A stretch of DNA of 64,000 nt, from positions 1 through 64,000 of the forward strand of contig CALXDD010000003.1 in NCBI GenBank assembly GCA_944386985.1, read 5' to 3'. The position numbers and the translations under genes were made by a program. Below the pieces are notes generated by a model. It did no database searches. It was given only the letters and a program-made list of their open reading frames with translations, and was not told the DNA's origin. This DNA comes from an uncultured Oscillospiraceae bacterium. GTDB taxonomy: Bacteria; Bacillota; Clostridia; Oscillospirales; Oscillospiraceae. Positions 49,373 to 56,163 of this stretch are shown piece after piece. Within the stretch, counting starts at the first letter, position 1. Every line of letters begins with the position of its first letter.

Positions 49373-50719
49373 ATGCATGAATCTGACAACCATTCCTCCC
49401 ATGTCCACCGCAATGGAGGATTCCGCACATCCTTTGGCTTTGTATTGGCCTGTGTGGGCTCTGCGGTGGGGATGGGCAATATTTGGATGTTCCCGTACCG
49501 CCTGGGACAGTACGGCGGCGCAGCCTTTCTGATTCCCTACCTGCTGTTTATTGCCTTGTTCGGGCTGGTGGGCCTCTCGGCGGAGTTTGCCATCGGCCGC
49601 CGGGCCAAAACCGGCACCCTGGGTTCCTATGAGTATTGCTGGGCCAGCCGGGGCAAGGGAAAGCTGGGCTATCTTCTGGGATGGATCCCTCTCTTTGGCT
49701 CTCTCGGCATCGCCATCGGCTACGCGGTAATTGTGGGCTGGGTGCTGAAGGCCCTGGCCAACAGCGTCACCGGCGCATTTCTGACCACGGATTCCGCCGA
49801 GCTCTTCAGCCAGATGTCCTCCACCTTCGGCAATGTGGGCTGGCACGCAGTAGTGGTGGCAGCCGCCGTAGCCATCCTGCTTTTCGGTGCAACCAAGGGC
49901 ATTGAGAAGGTCAATAAGATCCTGATGCCTGCCTTTTATGTGCTCTTTATCATTCTGGCGGTGCGGGTGGCCCTGCTGCCCGGCGCGGTGGAGGGGTATA
50001 AGTTCCTTTTTGTGCCCAAGTGGGAGGCCCTCCTCCAAAAGGATACCTGGGTCATGGCCATGGGACAGGCATTCTTCTCCCTGTCCATCACCGGCTCCGG
50101 CATGATCGTCTACGGCTCCTACCTCAGTAAAGATGAGGACATTCCCAAAGCCTCGGTGAACACCGCCATTTTCGACACCCTGGCCGCTATGCTGGCCGCC
50201 CTCGCCATCATGCCCGCCGTGTTCGCCTTCGGCATCGAGCCGGGCCGGGGACCCTCTCTTATGTTTGTTACTCTGCCCAAGGTTTTTGAGCAGATGCCCA
50301 TGAGCCAGCTCTTTGCCGCCTTTTTCTTCGTCTCCGTGTTTTTTGCCGGTATCACCAGCCTCATCAATATGTTTGAGGCGGTGTGCGAGTCCTGGCAGAG
50401 CCGCTTTAACCTCTCCCGCACCGCCGCTACCCTGCTGTGCGGCATTATCGCCCTGGGCGTGGGCCTCTTCATCGAAAACGGCGATATGGTGAGCAGCTGG
50501 ATGGACTTTATTACCATCATTGTGGTGCCTTTCGGCGCTCTGCTGGGGGCTATCTCCATCTACTATGTTCTGGGCTGGGAGGAGATCCGCGGCGAGCTGC
50601 AGCTGGGCCGCCGGAAGCCCCTTGGCAACTGGTTCGGGATCGTGGCAAAATATATCTATGTGCCTCTGGCTGTGATCGTCTTCATTCTGGGCTTTGTCTA
50701 CGATGGCGGTATCGGCTGA
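49373..50719 (+). CDS. Neurotransmitter:sodium symporter (SNF/LeuT family)
   Basis: A 448-residue membrane transporter with about eleven or twelve hydrophobic segments. SAVGMGNIWMFPYRLGQYGG in the first helix is the hallmark substrate/sodium-binding stretch of the LeuT family, and FFSLSITGSGMIVYGSYL corresponds to helix 6. Bacterial members import amino acids or indole compounds with sodium. It is alone, between two terminators, with its own strong promoter, so regulation is probably simple. Substrate not predictable. Confidence 0.9.
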   Translation: MHESDNHSSHVHRNGGFRTSFGFVLACVGSAVGMGNIWMFPYRLGQYGGAAFLIPYLLFIALFGLVGLSAEFAIGRRAKTGTLGSYEYCWASRGKGKLGYLLGWIPLFGSLGIAIGYAVIVGWVLKALANSVTGAFLTTDSAELFSQMSSTFGNVGWHAVVVAAAVAILLFGATKGIEKVNKILMPAFYVLFIILAVRVALLPGAVEGYKFLFVPKWEALLQKDTWVMAMGQAFFSLSITGSGMIVYGSYLSKDEDIPKASVNTAIFDTLAAMLAALAIMPAVFAFGIEPGRGPSLMFVTLPKVFEQMPMSQLFAAFFFVSVFFAGITSLINMFEAVCESWQSRFNLSRTAATLLCGIIALGVGLFIENGDMVSSWMDFITIIVVPFGALLGAISIYYVLGWEEIRGELQLGRRKPLGNWFGIVAKYIYVPLAVIVFILGFVYDGGIG

Positions 50720-50752
50720 TGGCAGATCGAACAGAAAACTGGTTTCGGTAAA

Positions 50753-50793
50753 ACAGAGCGCCCGCCGCGGTTTATCCGCGGCGGGCGCTCTGT
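50753..50793. terminator. Bidirectional terminator
   Basis: ACAGAGCGCCCGCCGCGG and its exact complement around a TTTA-type loop, between the symporter gene and the convergent rlmA-like gene. Confidence 0.88.
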
Positions 50794-50818
50794 CGTATCC
50801 CGGAGAAGGAATGGGGAA

Positions 50819-51649
50819 TTACGCCTCCTCGTTCCGGCGGAACACATGGATGCGGAAGGCGGCGGTGACCGTCAGCTCCTCCATCTGCCCAAGCCGCTCC
50901 AGTCCGGCCTTTGGGGTCTTCCAGGCGTAGGGAGTCATGCCCAAAAGGTCCTGAATAGCCTCCCGGCTGTTTAAATGGAGGGTCCGCTCTGCCGGTACTA
51001 CGTTTAGATAGGTAAAGCCCTCGTACTCCACCTGCTGCTCCGGGTTTTCGTAGGTCTCCTCATAAAGAATGGACTTCATCTCCATCAGGTGCTCCGGGGC
51101 GGGTACTACATAGAGAAACACCCCGCCGGGCTTCATTACCCGCCGGTACTCCTCCGCCGCCAGAGGGGCAAAGCAGTCCAGCAGGAGATCCGCCGCGCCG
51201 TCCGCCACCGGCAGATGATACACCGACGCCACGGCAAACTCCGTTCCCGGGCTTCTCCGGGCGGCCTTCCGCAGGGCAAATTTGGACAGATCCACCCCGC
51301 ATGCCCGCACCTGCCGCCCGCTGCCGGCGAGGGCTTCCGCTACCCCGGCGGTGTAGTACCCCTCTCCGCACCCGGCGTCCAGGAATACCGGCGCGGGTCC
51401 GGCGTACCGGAGGGCCTGGGCGCACAGGGCGTCCAGCAGGTGGCTGTACCACCCGGCACTGAGAAAGCGGGTCCGGGCCGCCGCCATCTCCCGGTCGTCA
51501 CCTGGCTGGCGGGAGTGCTTGCGGTTGGCAGGAAGGAGGTGGACGTACCCCTCCCGGGCGATATCATAGCTGTGCCCTCCGACACACCGGTATGCGCCGG
51601 CTTCCCGGGTCAGGGGCGCGCCGCAGATGGGACAGAGAAACAGAGACAT
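50819..51649 (-). CDS. rlmA: rRNA (guanine-N1)-methyltransferase, RlmA type
   Basis: A 276-residue SAM-dependent methyltransferase. The N-terminal zinc finger uses C6, C9, C22 and H26 (CPICG...CVGGHSYD), the SAM loop is FLDAGCGEGYY, and the post-motif DCFAPLAAEEYRRVMKPGG follows, all matching RlmA proteins that methylate 23S rRNA G745/G748. The ATG at 51649 follows GGGAGGTGCC and makes the zinc finger N-terminal as in the family; the frame is open further upstream but has no other ribosome site. G745 versus G748 specificity cannot be read by eye. Confidence 0.87.
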   Translation of the reverse strand: MSLFLCPICGAPLTREAGAYRCVGGHSYDIAREGYVHLLPANRKHSRQPGDDREMAAARTRFLSAGWYSHLLDALCAQALRYAGPAPVFLDAGCGEGYYTAGVAEALAGSGRQVRACGVDLSKFALRKAARRSPGTEFAVASVYHLPVADGAADLLLDCFAPLAAEEYRRVMKPGGVFLYVVPAPEHLMEMKSILYEETYENPEQQVEYEGFTYLNVVPAERTLHLNSREAIQDLLGMTPYAWKTPKAGLERLGQMEELTVTAAFRIHVFRRNEEA

Positions 51650-51744
51650 AGGCACCTCCCAAGCTGTTAGTGTCTCCATTATACCGCGGATCAGCCCCTC
51701 TGTCGATGGCGGTGGGAGAAATTTGCCGGTACCTGGGGGAGGGG

Positions 51745-51773
51745 TTGCTTTTTCTGCCCCGCCGTGATAGAGT
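51745..51773 (+). promoter_or_regulatory. Promoter of the GreA-like gene
   Basis: TTGCTT (51745-51750), 17 nt, TAGAGT (51768-51773). Confidence 0.5.
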
Positions 51774-51819
51774 GTCAATGAAATGAACCTATTTGGAAGA
51801 GGAGTATCGAGGGATTACC

Positions 51820-52323
51820 ATGCATGATGAATTGACTCAGGTAGATATCCAGAAAATGCAGGAGGAGGTGGACTACCGCATCCGGGAACTGCGCCCCAAG
51901 CTCATTGAGGACGTACAGACCGCCCGGGCTTTCGGCGATCTCAGCGAGAACTACGAATATAAGGTGGCCAAGCAGGAGAAGAACCGCAATGAGAGCCGTA
52001 TCCGGTATCTGCAGAACATGATCCGCACCGCCCATGTGATTTCTGCCGACAGCGCCGAGGACGTAGTGGGCCTCTTTGATACAATCGTGATGTTCAATGA
52101 AAAACTGGGAAAAGAGCAGACCATCCGGCTGGTGACTACCCTGCGGCAGGATGTGCTGAAGGGGTTGATCAGCAAGGAGTCTCCGGTGGGGAAGGCACTG
52201 TTGGGCCGGCGGGCCGGGGAGCGGGTGCTGGTGAAGGTCAGTCCGGAGCTGCAGTACTATGTGGAGATCCGGTCCATTCAGAAGGGGGAGGACGACGCCT
52301 CCATGGAAATCAGCCGGTATTGA
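51820..52323 (+). CDS. GreA/GreB-family transcription elongation factor-like protein
   Basis: A 167-residue protein. The N-terminal coiled coil carries ARAFGDLSENYEYKVAKQEK, the acidic GDLSEN tip that in GreA enters the RNA polymerase secondary channel, and the C-terminal FKBP-like domain spans about 85-167 (DTIVMFNEKLG, ESPVGKALLGRRAGERV). Length fits GreA (about 158). The ATG at 51820 has a GAGGGA site 8 nt upstream; a TTG at 51793 is less likely. It may be a second, specialised Gre paralogue since it stands alone outside the usual greA-lysS context. Confidence 0.82.
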   Translation: MHDELTQVDIQKMQEEVDYRIRELRPKLIEDVQTARAFGDLSENYEYKVAKQEKNRNESRIRYLQNMIRTAHVISADSAEDVVGLFDTIVMFNEKLGKEQTIRLVTTLRQDVLKGLISKESPVGKALLGRRAGERVLVKVSPELQYYVEIRSIQKGEDDASMEISRY

Positions 52324-52374
52324 GAGAAAACCGGCTGTCTGGAGAGAAAAAGAAAAGATTTTCGACAAATCCAC

Positions 52375-52402
52375 TTGACTTCTTAATAGGTTGTGATATG
52401 AT
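52375..52402 (+). promoter_or_regulatory. Promoter of the diaminopropionate ammonia-lyase gene
   Basis: TTGACT (52375-52380), 16 nt, TATGAT (52397-52402). Confidence 0.7.
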
Positions 52403-52462
52403 TGCTGCGGAGCCAAACAAAAAATTTGTTACACTAAAAAATTTTGTATGGGGGAACAGAAT

Positions 52463-53677
52463 ATGAAAGAAACAATTCGTTGGGTAGACAACCACATGCC
52501 TGCCAGCGAGGATAAGAATCTGCCGATCATGGCCCTGCCGGAAGTGGCCAAGGCCCGGTATTTCCACAGCAGCTTTCCTCAGTATTCCGTCACGCCGCTG
52601 GCCCGTCTGGACGGAATGGCGGAGTATCTGGGCCTGGGGGGCCTCTATGTAAAGGATGAGTCCTACCGGTTCGGCCTCAACGCCTTCAAGGTGCTGGGCG
52701 GTTCCTTCGCCATGGCCCGCTACATCGCCCATCAGATGAACAAGCATGTGGCGGAGATGACCTACGACTATCTCACCAGCAAGGAACTGGAGGAGGAGTT
52801 TGGTCAGGCCACCTTCTTTACTGCCACCGACGGCAACCATGGCCGGGGCGTGGCATGGGCTGCCCACAAGCTGGGGCAGAAGGCTGTGGTCCATATGCCC
52901 AAGGGCAGCAGCCAGGCCCGGTATGAGAACATCGCCAAGGAGGGCGCCAAGGTGACCATCGAGGAGGTCAACTACGACGAGTGCGTCCGCATGGCCGCTG
53001 CCGAGGCTGCCCAGACCAAGCACGGCGTGGTGGTGCAGGATACCGCCTGGGAGGGGTATGAGGAGATCCCCACCTGGATTATGCAGGGCTACGGCACGAT
53101 GGCCTGTGAAGCCGGGGAGCAGCTGCGGCAGATCGGTGTGAACCGTCCCACCCATGTGTTTGTCCAGGCCGGTGTCGGCAGCCTTGCCGGCGCTGTGGTG
53201 GGCTATTTCACCAACCTCTTCCCCAATGATCCTCCCAAATTTGTGGTGATGGAGGCCCGGGCGGCGGACTGTCTGTACCAGGGCGCCAAGGCCGGTGACG
53301 GCAAGCCCCGGATCGTGGAGGGAGATCTGAAGACCATTATGGCGGGTCTTGCCTGCGGCGAGCCCAACATCATCTCCTGGGATATTCTCCGCAATCATGT
53401 GTCCGCCTTCGTCTCCTGCCCCGACTGGGTCAGTGCCCGGGGCATGCGGATGCTGGGCGTGCCTGTGAAGGGCGATCCCACGGTGATCTCCGGCGAGTCC
53501 GGCGCGGTGGGCATGGGCCTCATTGCCGCCATTATGGAGACCGACGAGTACAAGGATCTCCGGGAGTATCTGGGTCTGGATCGTTTCAGCCAGGTGCTGC
53601 TGTTTTCCACCGAGGGCAACACCGACCCCATGAAGTTCCGCAAGGTGCTGTGGGATGGCGAATACCCCACGGTCTGA
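52463..53677 (+). CDS. dpaL: Diaminopropionate ammonia-lyase
   Basis: A 404-residue fold-type II PLP enzyme matching YgeX/DpaL (E. coli about 398). The PLP lysine is K76 in FGLNAFKVLGGSFAM. Further family motifs are TATDGNHGRGVAWAAHKLGQ, VQDTAWEGYEEIP, VQAGVGSLAGAVVGYF and ISGESGAVGMG. It converts 2,3-diaminopropionate to pyruvate and two ammonia. The ATG at 52463 has GGGGGA about 8 nt upstream. Monocistronic with its own promoter and terminator, so it may serve nitrogen scavenging or detoxification. Confidence 0.94.
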   Translation: MKETIRWVDNHMPASEDKNLPIMALPEVAKARYFHSSFPQYSVTPLARLDGMAEYLGLGGLYVKDESYRFGLNAFKVLGGSFAMARYIAHQMNKHVAEMTYDYLTSKELEEEFGQATFFTATDGNHGRGVAWAAHKLGQKAVVHMPKGSSQARYENIAKEGAKVTIEEVNYDECVRMAAAEAAQTKHGVVVQDTAWEGYEEIPTWIMQGYGTMACEAGEQLRQIGVNRPTHVFVQAGVGSLAGAVVGYFTNLFPNDPPKFVVMEARAADCLYQGAKAGDGKPRIVEGDLKTIMAGLACGEPNIISWDILRNHVSAFVSCPDWVSARGMRMLGVPVKGDPTVISGESGAVGMGLIAAIMETDEYKDLREYLGLDRFSQVLLFSTEGNTDPMKFRKVLWDGEYPTV

Positions 53678-53700
53678 TTCCTTTCCAGAAATAAGAGAAA

Positions 53701-53743
53701 CAAATGCCCGGGTGCGCATAAGTGCACCCGGGCATTTGTTTTG
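53701..53743 (+). terminator. Terminator of dpaL
   Basis: CAAATGCCCGGGTGC and its exact 15-nt complement with a 7-nt loop, then TTTT. It insulates dpaL from the kinase cluster. Confidence 0.93.
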
Positions 53744-53752
53744 GGCTGAACA

Positions 53753-53787
53753 CCGTCAATACTATGCAAATTGCATAGTATTGACGG
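53753..53787. promoter_or_regulatory. Perfect 35-nt palindrome over the -35 box of the kinase cluster
   Basis: CCGTCAATACTATGCAA, one A, then the exact complement. The right arm contains the -35 hexamer TTGACG (53781-53786). It lies upstream of the predicted transcription start, so it acts as DNA, not RNA: a dimeric repressor site is the natural reading. Its core ACTATGCA/TGCATAGT repeats words found at 20796-20825. Confidence 0.75.
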
Positions 53788-53809
53788 ATGGAGAAAAGAA
53801 AGGTATCAT
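53781..53809 (+). promoter_or_regulatory. Promoter of the kinase/FHA/phosphatase cluster
   Basis: TTGACG (53781-53786), 17 nt, TATCAT (53804-53809). Start of transcription is expected near 53816, leaving a leader of about 105 nt. This places every in-frame start before about 53815 outside the transcript. Confidence 0.8.
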
Positions 53810-53919
53810 ACATTTTGATAAGAACTTTTCAGCGCTATAAAAGGTTGAGGTTTATTCTCCCGGTGCACCAGGTGTGCCGGGAGATGCACTATCAGGACAG
53901 AGGAGGCGGCAGAGGAACA

Positions 53920-56145
53920 ATGCGGAATCTCTGCTACAACTGTTTTCGGGAGAGGCCGGAGGGGGAGGAGCCTTGCCCGTGCTGCGGCTTTGATCTGGAG
54001 GAGAATGCTAAGAAATATCCGGTAGCCCTGCGGGCGGGGACGGTGCTGAATAACCGCTACATTGTGGGGCGGGTATTGGGTCAGGGGGGCTTTGGTATCA
54101 CCTATCTGGCCTGGGACACCAAGCTGGAGGCCAAAATGGCCATCAAGGAGTTTATGCCCGGGGAACTGGCCACCCGTGTGGGCGGCACCACCGTGTCCGT
54201 TATGGCGGAGAGCAAAACGGAGGCTTTTTCCTATGGGGCGGAGCGGTTTCAGGAGGAGGCCAGGACTCTGGCGAAGTTCATCGGCAACCCCAATATTGCC
54301 GGTGTGTCGGACTGCTTCGATGAGAACGACACGTCCTACTTCGTTATGGACTACATTGAGGGCATCAGCTTCAAGACTTACATCGCCAATCATGGCGGGA
54401 AAGTCAGCGTGGAGGACGCCCTCAATGTGATGATTCCTGTTTTAAGAGCCCTGACGGCGGTCCATGCGGAGGGATTCATCCACCGGGATGTGACCCCGGA
54501 CAATATTTACATCACAAAAGACGGAGCGGTAAAGCTGCTGGACTTCGGCTCCGCCCGGTACTCTATTGGAGACAAGTCCAAAAGTCTGGACGTTATTTTG
54601 AAGGTGGGTTACGCCCCCAAGGAGCAGTACATCCGCCGGAGCCGTCAGGGGCCCTTTACTGACGTTTACTCCTGCGCTGCCTGTTTTTATGCCGCCATCA
54701 CCGGTTTCCTGCCGCCGGAGAGCCTGGAGCGGATGGACCGGGACGAACTGGCGCCCATCTCCCAGCTGGGCATTGAGATTCCGGAGTACTTAGACAAGGC
54801 CATTTTAAAGGGGCTGGCGGTCCAGCCGGAGGACCGGTTCCAGTCCGCTGCGGAGTTCCTGGAGGCCATCGAAAACCAGAAGGTGGTGGAGGTATCTTCC
54901 GCTGCTCCTGCGGCGCCGGCCGCCCCGGCAAAGAAAAAGGGGAGAACCCTTCTCTTGGCCGGAATTGCTGTGTTCGCGGTCCTGCTGGCGGTTGGTGCGG
55001 GCTACTTCGCCGGAGGCGGCGCCGGGACAGAAGGCGGCGGTATGTCGCTGCTGCCGGTTTCCAGTGTGACCATTGCCGGAGAGGAATACCGGACGGACGC
55101 CACCAAGCTGAATTTTCATGGAAAAGAGCTGACCAATGAAGATCTCTTGGCTTTGGGAGAGTTTCCTGATCTGCAGGTCCTGTCTCTTCAGGGGAATCAG
55201 GCCATCACGGATCTTTCCCCTCTGGAGGAGTTGACCACCCTCACCGCCCTGAACCTCATGGGGACCGGAGCCACCGACCTGAGTCCCATTGCCGGGCTGA
55301 CCAGTTTGGAAGAGCTGAATCTGGCCAACCCGGATTTGTCCGATCTCACCCCGCTTTCAGGTCTGATCAATCTGAAGGTGTTATACCTGGACGACGGCAA
55401 CAGCACTTCCAGCGGTATTACAGATCTCTCCCCCCTGGCAAATCTCACGAATTTAGAAAAGCTCGCTATCCCTTCTGGCCCAAATTATACGGACTTCTCG
55501 CCTCTGTCCGGAATGACAAATATGCGGGAGTTTATCATGATGGGGACAAGACGGAATGGAACAAACAGCATCGACAGTCTGGCGTGCCTCACCAATATGA
55601 CGCAGCTGGAGGTACTGGGACTGTCGGTGCGCAGTGCGGATCTCGCACCTTTGGCCGGATTGGTCCATCTGCGGGATGTAGAATTGTTGGGAGAATTCCA
55701 TGTTGATGATCTCAGTGTATTCTCCAAATTGACGTCGTTGGAAAACCTTCTGCTCCATCGGTCTGGGGATACGGTGCTGTGTTCCGCCCGGGATCTGACC
55801 GCCCTGTCGGGGCTGACAAAGCTGCGGAGGCTGGATCTTGGAAGAGTAGATGGACTGACCAGCTTGTCCGGTCTGGAATCGCTGGTCAATTTGGAGGAAT
55901 TGAGCATCAATACGCGAAGTGAGGATCCCTTGCGGACCATTACTGATTTGGGCCCGCTGACCGGGCTTTCCAAACTGCGATATCTGTATTTGTTTGCCGG
56001 AACATCAGCAAATGTGAACAGTCCGGCTCTCGACGTCAGCGCCCTTGCCGGGTTGGAAAATCTGGAGTATGTCAATTTGTTCCCCTCTGCGCGCATTGTA
56101 GACCAGTCACCGCTGGAAAACATTCCGCAGGTAGTATTGGATTAA
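53920..56145 (+). CDS. Zinc-ribbon / Hanks kinase / TM / leucine-rich-repeat receptor kinase 1
   Basis: A 741-residue protein. Order: zinc ribbon with C5, C8, C19, C22; Ser/Thr kinase (about 45-315) with GQGGFG (54-59), K76 in MAIKEF, catalytic loop HRDVTPDN (188-195), DFG (208-210) and GYAPKEQY; Ala/Pro linker; one membrane helix (about 343-364); outward LRR domain (about 385-741) of ~22-residue repeats such as TDLSPLANLTNLEKLAI. The catalytic loop has Thr where most kinases have Lys. Kinase inside and LRR outside is inferred. The ATG at 53920 is chosen since upstream starts precede the promoter. Probably senses a surface ligand and phosphorylates the FHA partners. Confidence 0.88.
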   Translation: MRNLCYNCFRERPEGEEPCPCCGFDLEENAKKYPVALRAGTVLNNRYIVGRVLGQGGFGITYLAWDTKLEAKMAIKEFMPGELATRVGGTTVSVMAESKTEAFSYGAERFQEEARTLAKFIGNPNIAGVSDCFDENDTSYFVMDYIEGISFKTYIANHGGKVSVEDALNVMIPVLRALTAVHAEGFIHRDVTPDNIYITKDGAVKLLDFGSARYSIGDKSKSLDVILKVGYAPKEQYIRRSRQGPFTDVYSCAACFYAAITGFLPPESLERMDRDELAPISQLGIEIPEYLDKAILKGLAVQPEDRFQSAAEFLEAIENQKVVEVSSAAPAAPAAPAKKKGRTLLLAGIAVFAVLLAVGAGYFAGGGAGTEGGGMSLLPVSSVTIAGEEYRTDATKLNFHGKELTNEDLLALGEFPDLQVLSLQGNQAITDLSPLEELTTLTALNLMGTGATDLSPIAGLTSLEELNLANPDLSDLTPLSGLINLKVLYLDDGNSTSSGITDLSPLANLTNLEKLAIPSGPNYTDFSPLSGMTNMREFIMMGTRRNGTNSIDSLACLTNMTQLEVLGLSVRSADLAPLAGLVHLRDVELLGEFHVDDLSVFSKLTSLENLLLHRSGDTVLCSARDLTALSGLTKLRRLDLGRVDGLTSLSGLESLVNLEELSINTRSEDPLRTITDLGPLTGLSKLRYLYLFAGTSANVNSPALDVSALAGLENLEYVNLFPSARIVDQSPLENIPQVVLD

Positions 56146-56163
56146 CTGAACGGAGGAAACTCT

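Noticed and set aside
53753-53787. Second terminator hairpin after dpaL
   Set aside because: There is already a complete terminator at 53701-53743, no T-run follows this repeat, and it contains the -35 box of the next operon.
53788-53919. N-terminal extension of receptor kinase 1 from an ATG at 53788
   Set aside because: That ATG lies upstream of the predicted -10 box, and the extension lacks homology with the paralogue, whose zinc ribbon is at the N-terminus.
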